Position numbers and translations under genes: made by a program. The notes below the pieces were generated by a model. It saw only the letters and a program-made list of their open reading frames with translations, was not told where the DNA came from and searched no databases. From Bacillota bacterium (GTDB lineage: Bacteria; Bacillota; Clostridia; Christensenellales; UMGS416): a stretch of DNA of 62,262 nucleotides. The stretch is taken from assembly GCA_023409755.1 (NCBI GenBank), contig JAEYRA010000148.1:1-62262 (forward strand). The letters run 5' to 3'. This document shows, piece after piece, positions 40,667-48,306 of the stretch; position 1 is the stretch's first letter; each line of letters opens with the position of its first letter.

Positions 40667-43039
40667 ATGATGGAACATCGCATCAAAACGCTGTACATTG
40701 TCCACCACTCCCACACCGACATCGGCTACACCGACCTGCAGGAGCGCATCGTCGACGTGCAGGTGGAGCACATCCGTGCGGCCATCCGCGACCTCACCCA
40801 ACCTGAGAACCAGGAGTTCCGGTGGAACTGCGAGACCTACTTCTGTGTGGAGCGATTCCTGGAAGTGGCGAGCGTTGAGGAACGCCGCCAATTCTTCGCC
40901 CTGGCGCGGCAGGGGCGCATCGGCGTCTCCGCCACCTATTTAAACTTCAATGACCTGGTGGATGCCGATGTGCTGAAGCGCCGCACCGCTGAGATGGTCG
41001 GCGTCTTCGGCGGGGAGGATATCCCCGTGCGCACGGCCATGATTGCCGATATCAACGGCATCTCCATGGGCCAGCGGGATGCCCTGCTTGCCAACGGTGT
41101 GGAGTTCCTGTTCACCAACATCCACACCCACCACGGCATGTACCCCCTGTGGCGCAACCAGAACGCCTATTGGTGGGAGAATGCCGCCGGCCAGCAGCTG
41201 CTGGTGTGGAACGGCGAGCACTACAACCTTGGAAACGCTCTGGGCATCAAGCCCAACCGCATCAACTACTATATGGAGCGCAACTACTTCGGCGACCAGC
41301 ACCTCATGGATGGGGTGGAAAACCTGCATAAGAACCTGGAGCACTACCTCGCCGAGTGCGAGGAGGCTGGTTACCCCTACGACTTCATCGTGAGCGGCGT
41401 GTCCGGCGTGTTCAGTGACAACGCCCCACCCAGCCCCGAGATTCTGCGCACCATCGAGGCGTATCACCACCGGTATGGCGACGCTGTCCGGCTCCAGATG
41501 GTATCCCTGCAGGAGCTGTACGCCGCCATCGCCGACCGGCTGGGGGATCTGCCGGTCTACCATGGCGATCTCACCGACTGGTGGGCCAACGGCGTGGGCT
41601 CGGCCCCCGGTGCGGTCAAGCACTACCGCGCGGCCCAACGCATGTTCCGGCTGGCCAATACCCTGGACGACGGCCTGCGGGCCGGCTTCCCGGCCGTCAC
41701 CCGCGTGGTGGAGGACAATCTCCTGCTCTACGCCGAGCACACCTTCGGTCACTCGGCCACCGTGTCCAACCCCTATGAGACCCAGGTGCGCGACCTGGAA
41801 ATGCGCAAGTCGAGCTATGCCTCCAAGGCCCACGAGGGAGCGGCGAAACTTTTGAACCAGGCGCTGCTGCGGCGTGGCGGCACGCTGCTTTATTACAACA
41901 CCGACGGCATCATCCGTGCCACCAACGCCGGGTCTGCCGGCAGCCACCCGGTGGAGTTTTATGTGGAGACGATGACGCTCCCGGCGGTGCGAGTCACCAA
42001 CACCGGCACCGGCGATGAAATGACGGTGCAGCTCTCCACCCACCCGCGCGGGGTGCGCGTCACCTTTGTGGACGCCTTCGCCGCTGGGGAGAGCAAGGAG
42101 TACCGTTATGAGGAGCTGCCCGCGCCGCTCGTTACCCTCAATACCCGCCATGCCTTCGTAGGGGCCGAGCGGGTGCGCGACGTCGTCAACGACTTCGACC
42201 CCGAAACCTACCGCCTGACCAATGAGGTGGAGAACCCGTGGTTCCGCATCACCTACCGCGTGGGCAAGGGCTTCACGGCCTTTGTGAACAAGACGACCGG
42301 GCAGGACATGCTGGGCAGCGGCTTGGCACGGTTCTTCACCCCGGTGTATGAGCGCACCGAGCTGCGCCACCCTGCCTATGAGGAGCGGGCGCTGCTGGGC
42401 CGCAACATCCGCGGCGTCCACGCCGAGCAGTATGCCGGGGAGATGACCGGCGTGCGTTGCATCGACCAGGGGCCGGTGTTCACCACGCTGGAGTTCTCCT
42501 TCCGGCTGGAGGGGACGCGCCAGTGCTTCGTGCTGCTGCGGGTATACCGCACGCTGCCCCGGCTGGACTTCGCCCTGCGGCTCGCGAAGAATCTCTCCGA
42601 CGACATCGAGAGCGTTTACCTTCCCTTGGAGCTTAGCCTGCCCGGTCGGCAGGCTTGGCTGCGTAAAGGGGCCGAGGCCTTCCGCCCGGGTGTGGACCAG
42701 ATCCCCGGCACGTGCATGGAGTATTGGTCGACCGACGAGGGCGTGGCCTACCTCAATGCTGGGCAGGCGGTGCAGGTGTTCACCCCCGACACCCCCCTCG
42801 TCTACATGGGTGAGCTGCAGCACCACCCCATTGCCCTGTGCGATGGCAAGGAGGAGAATAACCGCCGTCCCGTCTGGTCGTGGGTGATGAACAACACCTG
42901 GGAGACCAACTTTCCGTTGGATCTGTCGGGCTTCTATGAGTTCAACTACCGGCTGGACCTGAGCGACGCCACCGATGCCGAGGCCTGCCTCGATGAGATG
43001 GCCGCCAAGTCCCTGGGCGTGTTCACCCATATGGTGTAG
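40667..43039 (+). CDS. Glycoside hydrolase family 38-like enzyme
   Basis: A 790-residue protein without a signal peptide, hence cytoplasmic. The N-terminus VHHSHTDIGYTD carries the His/Asp zinc ligands of the GH38 alpha-mannosidase fold. The nucleophile-like Asp is in MIADINGISMGQRDALLANGVEF, and later EHTFGHSATVSNPYE supplies another GH38-type His. The C-terminal half is beta-rich, as in GH38. The sequence is divergent from typical alpha-mannosidases, so sugar specificity is open. With the MFS importer, it probably cleaves an imported glycoside and feeds the divergent oxidative cluster. GGAGGAG lies 6 nt before the ATG. Confidence 0.8.
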   Translation: MMEHRIKTLYIVHHSHTDIGYTDLQERIVDVQVEHIRAAIRDLTQPENQEFRWNCETYFCVERFLEVASVEERRQFFALARQGRIGVSATYLNFNDLVDADVLKRRTAEMVGVFGGEDIPVRTAMIADINGISMGQRDALLANGVEFLFTNIHTHHGMYPLWRNQNAYWWENAAGQQLLVWNGEHYNLGNALGIKPNRINYYMERNYFGDQHLMDGVENLHKNLEHYLAECEEAGYPYDFIVSGVSGVFSDNAPPSPEILRTIEAYHHRYGDAVRLQMVSLQELYAAIADRLGDLPVYHGDLTDWWANGVGSAPGAVKHYRAAQRMFRLANTLDDGLRAGFPAVTRVVEDNLLLYAEHTFGHSATVSNPYETQVRDLEMRKSSYASKAHEGAAKLLNQALLRRGGTLLYYNTDGIIRATNAGSAGSHPVEFYVETMTLPAVRVTNTGTGDEMTVQLSTHPRGVRVTFVDAFAAGESKEYRYEELPAPLVTLNTRHAFVGAERVRDVVNDFDPETYRLTNEVENPWFRITYRVGKGFTAFVNKTTGQDMLGSGLARFFTPVYERTELRHPAYEERALLGRNIRGVHAEQYAGEMTGVRCIDQGPVFTTLEFSFRLEGTRQCFVLLRVYRTLPRLDFALRLAKNLSDDIESVYLPLELSLPGRQAWLRKGAEAFRPGVDQIPGTCMEYWSTDEGVAYLNAGQAVQVFTPDTPLVYMGELQHHPIALCDGKEENNRRPVWSWVMNNTWETNFPLDLSGFYEFNYRLDLSDATDAEACLDEMAAKSLGVFTHMV

Positions 43040-43049
43040 CGGCCTTCGG

Positions 43050-43278
43050 CCTTTCGCGGTTGCCGCTGTGGCGACAGCCGCGATTCAGGCAACTTGTCCT
43101 TGACATGTGTGTCGCCCGCCGTACATGCCGCCGGGCGACATCGTAGCTTTCTCGCTCATGCTGTGTCTGGGAAACGATGTTCGCTTGTGGGCGGGTTTCT
43201 GTTTCCTGCCTGTGCCAGATACACTGTTCCTCCCGCCGAATGAATCGGCGGTCGGTTCGGGGTTGACCTCTTGAAACA
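43050..43278 (-). repeat. Interspersed structured element, copy B (inverted)
   Basis: A minus-strand copy. Stem-loop 1: CCGCCGA/TCGGCGG (43233-43239 with 43245-43251). Stem-loop 3: TGTCGCCCG/CGGGCGACA (43110-43118 with 43132-43140) with loop GCGGCATGTACGG on the minus strand. Stem-loop 4: GCGGCTGTCGCCACAGC (43063-43080). Stem-loop 2 is degraded. It fills the gap between the GH38-like gene and the terminator upstream of pta; the rest of this 347-nt gap holds only the terminator and a -10 box. Confidence 0.85.
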
Positions 43279-43293
43279 GCTTTTTAGGTGTTG

Positions 43294-43323
43294 CGCCCGT
43301 CAGTTCCGCTGGCGGGCGTTTTT
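43294..43323 (+). terminator. Intrinsic terminator upstream of pta
   Basis: A 10-bp stem CGCCCGTCAG/CTGGCGGGCG (one G-T pair), a 5-nt loop and TTTTT. It ends transcription coming from the MFS/GH38-like unit. Confidence 0.88.
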
Positions 43324-43347
43324 CTATGCGAAACTGCCGTTTACGGG

Positions 43348-43353
43348 TATAAT
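43348..43353 (+). promoter_or_regulatory. -10 box for pta
   Basis: Consensus TATAAT lies 33 nt before the pta start. No good -35 box is found 16-18 nt upstream. Confidence 0.45.
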
Positions 43354-43386
43354 GAGGGCAGAAACCGCGCGAAGGGGGTGCTGACG

Positions 43387-44379
43387 ATGGGATTTTTGGA
43401 ACGGATGATGGAGGAAGCCAAGGCCGACCGCAAACGCATCGTGCTGCCGGAGGCCGATGACCGCCGCACGTTGGAGGCTGCCTCGACCATTCTCCGCCTG
43501 GGGCTGGCGGATGTCATCCTGGTGGGGGACCGTGTCGAGGTGGCACGGGTGGGCGAGGGGCTGGAACTCGCTGGGGTGGAGATCGTCAACCCCGCCGAGG
43601 CACCCTGCCGGGAGACCTACGTGCAGGCGTTCTATGAGCTGCGGCGCGCCAAGGGCATGACCGAGGAGCTGGCGGCCCGCACCCTGGCCGACCCGGTGAC
43701 CTTCGCCACGATGATGGTGCGGCAGGGCGACGCCGACGGCATGGTGTCCGGCGCGGCGCACTCCACCGCCGACACCGTGCGGCCCGCGCTGCAAATCCTC
43801 AAGACCAAGCCGGGCATCAAGCTGGCATCGTCGTTCTTCGTGATGGAAGTGCCAAACCGGGAGTACGGGGCCGACGGGCTCTTTGTGTTTGCAGACTGCG
43901 GCCTGGTGGAGAACCCCACCGCCGAGGAACTGGCCCATATCGCCGTGCAGGCGGCCGATTCCTTTGCGGCGCTGGTGGGGGAGGAGCCGGTGGTGGCCAT
44001 GCTTTCTTACTCCACTTTGGGCAGTGCCCACAGTGACCAGACCGAGAAGGTGGCCCAGGCCGCCGCCCTGGCCCAAGAGCTGCGGCCGACCCTTGCACTG
44101 GATGGTGAACTGCAGGCTGACGCGGCCATCGTGCCTTCGGTGGGCCGCAGCAAGGCCCCCGGCAGCGCCGTGGCGGGCCGGGCCAATGTGCTGGTGTTCC
44201 CGGATCTCTCAAGCGGTAACATCGCCTACAAACTGGTGCAGCGGCTGGCCGGAGCACAAGCTTACGGGCCCATTTTGCAGGGCATTGCCCGCCCGGTCAA
44301 CGACCTCTCCCGCGGGTGCAGCGCTGAGGACATCGTCGGGGTTGTCGCCATCACGGCCGTGCAGGCCCAGCGGGGGTAG
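43387..44379 (+). CDS. pta: Phosphate acetyltransferase
   Basis: A 330-residue enzyme converting acetyl-CoA and phosphate to acetyl phosphate and CoA; with acetate kinase it makes ATP in fermentation. Signatures are RIVLPEADDRRTLEAA, DADGMVSGAAHSTADTVRP, MLSYSTLGSAHSDQ, DGELQADAAIVP and VFPDLSSGNIAYKLVQRL. Length matches the short catalytic-only Pta of Firmicutes. ackA is not adjacent. The ATG at 43387 follows AAGGGGGTG; a longer in-frame reading overlaps the terminator and is rejected. Confidence 0.95.
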   Translation: MGFLERMMEEAKADRKRIVLPEADDRRTLEAASTILRLGLADVILVGDRVEVARVGEGLELAGVEIVNPAEAPCRETYVQAFYELRRAKGMTEELAARTLADPVTFATMMVRQGDADGMVSGAAHSTADTVRPALQILKTKPGIKLASSFFVMEVPNREYGADGLFVFADCGLVENPTAEELAHIAVQAADSFAALVGEEPVVAMLSYSTLGSAHSDQTEKVAQAAALAQELRPTLALDGELQADAAIVPSVGRSKAPGSAVAGRANVLVFPDLSSGNIAYKLVQRLAGAQAYGPILQGIARPVNDLSRGCSAEDIVGVVAITAVQAQRG

Positions 44380-44382
44380 GGG

Positions 44383-45231
44383 ATGGCAACGATCACGCGG
44401 TTGGCCCCGGCCAAACTGAATCTGACGCTGGACGTGACGGGCTCCGCGCCCAACGGCTACCACACGCTGGACATGGTGATGCACACCGTGGACCTCTGCG
44501 ACACGGTGACAGTGGAGGACGCCGACGAGCTCACCATGCGCTGCCCCCAATGGCTGCCTGCAGGCCCCGGCAACCTGGCGTGGAAGGCCGCCGACCGGCT
44601 GCGGCAAGCGGCTGGAGTCACGCGGGGTGCCTGCATCACGCTGGAGAAGCGTATTCCAGCCCAGGCCGGCATGGGTGGGGGCAGTGCAGACGCCGCCGCG
44701 GTGCTGCTGGCCCTCAACGATCTGTGGGGGCTGGGCTGGACGGTGGAACGGTTGGCTGAGGCGGGCGTGACGCTGGGAGCTGATGTACCTTTTGCCTTGC
44801 GGGGCGGCACGGCGCGGGTCACCGGCATTGGCGAGCGGGTGGAGCCGCTTAAACCGGCGCGGCCCCTGTGGTTCGTGCTGGCCAAGCCCGAGGGCGGGGT
44901 GGACACCGGCGCCTGCTACCGCTGCTATGACGAACTGGGGGCGGAACGCCGCCCGGTGAACGACCGCTTTGTGCCGGCGCTGCTGGCCGGTGACCTTGCT
45001 GATATGGCGCGGTGGGGCGGCAACGCGCTGGAGCCAGCCGCGGTGGCGCTGCTGCCGGCGGTGGGGGAGCTGCTGGCGCGCCTTGCTGCCTGCGGGGGCG
45101 TGTACACCGCCATGACCGGCAGTGGCGCGGCGGTCTTTTCAACCTTCGCCAGCGAGGAGGAGGCCAGACGTGCTCTGGCTGCGCTGGGGCCAGTGCCCTG
45201 GTCGGCGGTGGCGCGGTCGTGGGCGGGCTGA
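44383..45231 (+). CDS. ispE: 4-diphosphocytidyl-2-C-methyl-D-erythritol kinase
   Basis: A 282-residue GHMP kinase of the MEP isoprenoid pathway. It has APAKLNLTLDV (substrate-binding Lys and Asn), the glycine-rich ATP loop IPAQAGMGGGSADAAAVLL, the catalytic Asp in LGADVPFALRGG and the C-terminal MTGSGAAVFSTF. It starts 3 nt after pta and shares its promoter. Confidence 0.95.
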   Translation: MATITRLAPAKLNLTLDVTGSAPNGYHTLDMVMHTVDLCDTVTVEDADELTMRCPQWLPAGPGNLAWKAADRLRQAAGVTRGACITLEKRIPAQAGMGGGSADAAAVLLALNDLWGLGWTVERLAEAGVTLGADVPFALRGGTARVTGIGERVEPLKPARPLWFVLAKPEGGVDTGACYRCYDELGAERRPVNDRFVPALLAGDLADMARWGGNALEPAAVALLPAVGELLARLAACGGVYTAMTGSGAAVFSTFASEEEARRALAALGPVPWSAVARSWAG

Positions 45232-45270
45232 ATGGGGTTGCCGCAAGGCGTGAATGGAGGTTGATCTGAA

Positions 45271-45289
45271 GAATCCCCGTAGGGGTTTG
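45271..45289 (+). terminator. Short hairpin after ispE
   Basis: ATCCCC-GTA-GGGGT followed by TTGT, about 40 nt after the ispE stop. A weak terminator candidate. Confidence 0.45.
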
Positions 45290-45296
45290 TCAGACA

Positions 45297-45318
45297 GAAA
45301 AACCGGGACGCACATCTG
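45297..45318. repeat. Direct repeat flanking element copy C (left)
   Basis: GAAAAACCGGGACGCAC followed by ATCTG; the same 17 nt recur at 45570-45586, followed by GTCTG. The pair brackets repeat copy C. Confidence 0.7.
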
Positions 45319-45333
45319 GGTGTTGGCGCAGGC

Positions 45334-45574
45334 TGTCAAAAAATCGGCACAGGAAGAAATAGAGTGAGCCGAGCGCCGGTTCATCCGGCGGGAGGGAGCA
45401 ATTGTGGGCGTGAATACCAAATAAAATCCCGCCCGTAGGCGAAACGTATTTCCCCCAGAACCCGTATGGACGCTATCACTTGGTATCGTTCGGCGACATG
45501 TGCGGCGAACGATACGACGAAATGGGAACAAGCACTCTGAATCGCGGCTGTCGCAACAGCGGCAGACGCGAAAA
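45334..45574 (+). repeat. Interspersed structured element, copy C
   Basis: Stem-loop 1: GCCGG-TTCAT-CCGGC (45375-45389). Stem-loop 2: CGCC-CGTA-GGCG (45430-45441). Stem-loop 3: 10-bp stem 45483-45492/45506-45515 with loop GCGACATGTGCGG. Stem-loop 4: GCGGCTGTCGCAACAGC and on to about 45570. It is the cleanest copy and the best seed for a search. The 396-nt gap between ispE and degV holds only this element, its flanking repeats and two hairpins. Confidence 0.88.
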
Positions 45575-45591
45575 ACCGGGACGCACGTCTG
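45570..45591. repeat. Direct repeat flanking element copy C (right)
   Basis: The right-hand copy of GAAAAACCGGGACGCAC (45570-45586). It overlaps the 3' end of element C and forms one arm of the degV terminator. Confidence 0.7.
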
Positions 45592-45601
45592 CGTCCCGGT
45601 T
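45571..45601 (-). terminator. Intrinsic terminator of degV
   Basis: On the minus strand, AACCGGGACGCA/TGCGTCCCGGTT is a 12-bp stem with a 4-nt loop, running into TTTTT. It lies 27 nt beyond the degV stop. Confidence 0.88.
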
Positions 45602-45627
45602 GCCGGTTCTCTGTGGTGTGCCTTGGC

Positions 45628-46482
45628 TCAGACGGCCTCGTAGGCGATGATGCCCAGCAGGCCCGGGCCTGTGTGAATGCCAAGAGCGGGGCTGACCTGG
45701 GTGATGAAGGATTCGCCGATCGTTGCGACCTTCCGCACCTCCGCCAGCAGTGCCGAGGCATCCTCCAGGGCGGACCCGTGGACAATGGCAACGTTGATCT
45801 TCTTTCCTTTGTAGTTGTCCTGAATCATCGAGAGCATCTTCCGCACGGAGTTTTGGAACCCGCGCACCTTGGCCATGGTGTGGTAGACCCCGTCCAACCC
45901 CACACCGATGATGGGCTTGATGTCCATGAGGCTGCCCATCGCTGCCTCAACCTTCCCGATGCGACCGCCTTTTTTCAGGTACTCCAGTGTTCGTATGACG
46001 AAGAATGCATCCATCTTTGCGCGGATTTGATTCACACGCTCAACAACGGCCTTCGGGTCGCCGCTGCGCAGGGCCTCCCGAGCGGCTTCCAACACCAGGA
46101 AGCCCAGACCCATGGAAAGGGTGCAAGTGTCTACGACTTCAATGTTGAACCCCGAATACTGCTCAATGAGCAGGCGAATGAGGTTATACGAGCCCGAAAG
46201 CCCCGCGGAGATCGATAAGTACACCACGTCGGTATAGCCCTGGGCCATCAGTCCGTCGAGAATCTCCATCACGTCACCGGTCAACGGTAGGGACGTCTTG
46301 GGTATCTCCTGTTCCAACAACTCATAGACCTTCTCGGCGGTAATGTCCATCCGGTCACGGTACTCGCGCGTCTCGTACACGATGCGCATGGGGACAACAT
46401 GAATGTGGTTCTCCACAAGCAAGCTGTCTGGCAGATCACAGGTGGAGTCGGTGACGATCGCAATTTTTCGGTTCATTGCCAT
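45628..46482 (-). CDS. DegV family fatty-acid-binding protein 1
   Basis: A 284-residue DegV/FakB-type protein. It opens IAIVTDSTCDLPDSLL and has LPLTGDVMEIL, YLSISAGLSGSYN, VVDTCTLSMGLGF and GRIGKVEAAMGSLMDIKPII. FakB proteins hold a fatty acid while the kinase FakA phosphorylates it; no fakA gene is nearby. A second DegV protein lies at 59350-60204. The gene is divergent from the DUF1836 gene across a 208-nt region with nested inverted repeats. GAGGTGA precedes the start on the minus strand. Confidence 0.88.
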   Translation of the reverse strand: MAMNRKIAIVTDSTCDLPDSLLVENHIHVVPMRIVYETREYRDRMDITAEKVYELLEQEIPKTSLPLTGDVMEILDGLMAQGYTDVVYLSISAGLSGSYNLIRLLIEQYSGFNIEVVDTCTLSMGLGFLVLEAAREALRSGDPKAVVERVNQIRAKMDAFFVIRTLEYLKKGGRIGKVEAAMGSLMDIKPIIGVGLDGVYHTMAKVRGFQNSVRKMLSMIQDNYKGKKINVAIVHGSALEDASALLAEVRKVATIGESFITQVSPALGIHTGPGLLGIIAYEAV

Positions 46483-46540
46483 AAGCTCACCTCATTGTTC
46501 CGGCAACGCTAGTGTGCGCAAACGACCGGAAGCTATACTT

Positions 46541-46570
46541 TACTTCGTGAAGTAGTTTTCGATACTACTT
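46541..46570. promoter_or_regulatory. Nested inverted repeats between degV and DUF1836
   Basis: TACTTC-GT-GAAGTA (46541-46554) overlaps AAGTAGT-TTTCGAT-ACTACTT (46550-46570), so the middle AAGTA can pair either way. It lies in the degV leader. An operator for a dimeric regulator is the simplest reading; the adjacent HTH protein is a candidate binder. Confidence 0.5.
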
Positions 46571-46579
46571 AACAAGTTC

Positions 46580-46608
46580 ATAATACCACATGAAGTCAAC
46601 CTGCACAA
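46580..46608 (-). promoter_or_regulatory. sigma-A promoter for degV
   Basis: On the minus strand: TTGTGC (46608-46603), a 17-nt spacer and TATTAT (46585-46580). Confidence 0.5.
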
Positions 46609-46637
46609 TGTGTGATCTGTGACTTTTTTGTTAAATG

Positions 46638-46667
46638 TTGCTTTGAGCAACCGCGTTGGGCTATAAT
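46638..46667 (+). promoter_or_regulatory. sigma-A promoter for DUF1836-smpB
   Basis: TTGCTT at 46638-46643, an 18-nt spacer and TATAAT at 46662-46667, 24 nt before the start codon. Confidence 0.6.
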
Positions 46668-46690
46668 GGCACTACGGATTGGGAGGCTGT

Positions 46691-47308
46691 ATGGGCATCA
46701 AGGAGGACACGCTGGAGAAGGCGCAGGAGATCGCCCGGTGGAAGCTGGTGGAGCTGACGGACGTGCCGCGCATCCCGCTCTATATGGAGCAGGTCACCTC
46801 GTTTTTTGACGAGGTGCTGGCCGGTGCGCGCCGAAATGACGACGACAAGATCCTGACGAAGACGATGATCAACAACTACACCAAGGAGGGGACCCTGCCC
46901 CGGCCCAACGGGAAAAAGTACAGCCGCGATCACATCATCCGTCTGCTCTACATCTTCATCCTCAAGCAGGTGCTCTCCCTGCAGGATGTGAAGGAAGTCT
47001 TCGACCTGATGGGGCCAGAGGCTGAGGCCAACCAGCTGTACACGACGTACCTGGAGCTGGTGGAGGAATCCAAAGCCCAGTACCTGGAGAAGCTGGAGGG
47101 TCGGCTGGATCTGGTGATGAGCAAGCTGGAATGCAGCGGGCAGTTGACCAACGAGAACGTGGAACTGCTGCTCACCCTGCTGACGGTGACTGAGGCCACC
47201 ATGGGCAAAATGCTCATCTGGCGGATATTGGACGACGCCAAAGAACAGCGCCGGGCCGACAAGGAAGCCGACGGCTCCAAGGAGAAGAAGCAACATGCCG
47301 GAGCGTGA
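46691..47308 (+). CDS. DUF1836 domain protein, MerR-like HTH
   Basis: A 205-residue protein. The DUF1836 core (about residues 20-155) has ILTKTMINNYTKEGTLPRP and KKYSRDHIIRLLYIFILKQVL, a winged helix similar to MerR, followed by helices. It probably binds DNA; targets are unknown. The last codons overlap the smpB start by 14 nt. ATG 46691 has GGGAGG 4-5 nt upstream. Confidence 0.82.
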   Translation: MGIKEDTLEKAQEIARWKLVELTDVPRIPLYMEQVTSFFDEVLAGARRNDDDKILTKTMINNYTKEGTLPRPNGKKYSRDHIIRLLYIFILKQVLSLQDVKEVFDLMGPEAEANQLYTTYLELVEESKAQYLEKLEGRLDLVMSKLECSGQLTNENVELLLTLLTVTEATMGKMLIWRILDDAKEQRRADKEADGSKEKKQHAGA

Positions 47309-47768
47309 TAACAAACTGGAAAAGACACTGGTGCAAAACCGCCGCGCCCGCCATGAGTACTTCTTTGAGGAGTTGCACGAGACGGGCATTGAGCTCTTCG
47401 GCACCGAGGTCAAGTCTCTGCGCATGGGGCTGGCCAACCTGGGCGACGCCTATGCCCAGGTGAAGAACGGCGAGCTCATCCTGGTCAGCATGCACATCAA
47501 CCCCTATGAGAAGGGAAACATCTTCAACCGGGAGCCCATGCGGCCCCGGCGGCTGCTGATGCACAAGAGGGAGATCCGCCGCCTGGCCGGCCAGGTGCAG
47601 CAGCAGGGCTATTCGCTCATCCCCGTGCGGGTGTACCTCAAGGACAACCGCGTCAAGGTGGAGCTGGCGCTGGCCCGGGGCAAGAAGCTCTATGACAAGC
47701 GGGACACCGACGCCGAGCGCACGGCCAAGCGGGATATGGAGAGAGCTTTCCGCGACAGCGCAAAGTAA
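47295..47768 (+). CDS. smpB: SsrA-binding protein SmpB
   Basis: A 157-residue small protein that binds tmRNA and carries it into stalled ribosomes. Family marks are NRRARHEYFFEE, GIELFGTEVKSLR, GDAYAQVKNGEL, HINPYEKGN, RPRRLLMHKREI and the basic C-terminal tail KRDTDAERTAKRDMERAF. The tmRNA gene (ssrA) often follows smpB; it was looked for in the 538 nt downstream and not found. Confidence 0.96.
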   Translation: MPERDNKLEKTLVQNRRARHEYFFEELHETGIELFGTEVKSLRMGLANLGDAYAQVKNGELILVSMHINPYEKGNIFNREPMRPRRLLMHKREIRRLAGQVQQQGYSLIPVRVYLKDNRVKVELALARGKKLYDKRDTDAERTAKRDMERAFRDSAK

Positions 47769-47803
47769 ATACCATCGCGCATCATTGAGCCATACTGCAT
47801 CCT

Positions 47804-47823
47804 ACGCCGCCTTGGGGCGGCGT
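47804..47823 (+). terminator. Hairpin after smpB
   Basis: ACGCCGCC-TTGG-GGCGGCGT, a perfect 8-bp stem 35 nt after the smpB stop, followed by TCATAG. A close relative with a better T-tract lies at 48173-48196, on the other side of repeat copy D. Confidence 0.6.
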
Positions 47824-47829
47824 TCATAG

Positions 47830-48150
47830 TGTCTATAAACCTCTAGTACGGGCAACGGGAGATGAACCCCCCGCCGATTCATTCGGCGGGAGGAAAGACA
47901 GGGTCAGCGCGAGCAGGAGAAAAATTCGCCTGAAGGCGCAACGCATACTTAGAAATCGCATGAGAGCTGCAATTAGTGATCGGTCAATCGCATTGCTGTG
48001 CAATGCTCGCGTTGCTCTCAACGATTCTAGCGAATCGTCTACCGCAACGCGGGACTGAGAGTCGGCGACATGTGCGGCGACCGATCTGGCCATAACGAGA
48101 ACAAGCTGTTTGAATCGCGGCTGTCGCCACAGCGGCAGACGCGAAAGGTT
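47830..48150 (+). repeat. Interspersed structured element, copy D, with a 75-nt internal insertion
   Basis: Stem-loop 1: CCGCCGA-TTCAT-TCGGCGG (47871-47889). Stem-loop 2: CGCC-TGAA-GGCG (47927-47938), with a different tetraloop. Stem-loop 3: the 5' arm GATCGGTC (47978-47985) is separated from the loop GCGACATGTGCGG and 3' arm GACCGATC by about 75 nt (47986-48060). That insertion holds two extra hairpins, GCATTGC/GCAATGC and CGATTC/GAATCG (the latter inside GCGTTGC/GCAACGC). Stem-loop 4 is intact. The start TGTCTATAAACC and the distal GGTTTGTCGACA look like imperfect terminal inverted repeats. Confidence 0.85.
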
Positions 48151-48172
48151 TGTCGACTCTGTCGACAGCCTG

Positions 48173-48196
48173 AACGCCGCCTTTGGGCGGCGTTTT
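48173..48196 (+). terminator. Intrinsic terminator downstream of element D
   Basis: AACGCCGCC-TTTG-GGCGGCGTT, a 9-bp stem followed by TT. It resembles the hairpin at 47804-47823 on the other side of the element, as if a terminator had been duplicated around it. Confidence 0.75.
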
Positions 48197-48215
48197 CGTT
48201 GCCGTCAGCTTTCCC

Positions 48216-48244
48216 TTGCGCAATTGTCGATCCTTGGGTAAAAT
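48216..48244 (+). promoter_or_regulatory. sigma-A promoter for trpB2
   Basis: TTGCGC at 48216-48221, a 17-nt spacer and TAAAAT at 48239-48244. Confidence 0.6.
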
Positions 48245-48306
48245 GGATGGAACTACTCCCTGTGGGGAAGATGAGATGAGAAGAGACAGAAGAGGAGAGC
48301 AGAGAC

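Noticed and set aside
40940..43030. Long minus-strand frame antisense to the GH38-like gene
   Set aside because: A codon-bias shadow of the plus-strand gene; no domain and no plausible start signal.
47769..48306. tmRNA (ssrA) gene after smpB
   Set aside because: No tRNA-Ala-like ends or tag-peptide frame were found; the gap is filled by hairpins and repeat copy D.
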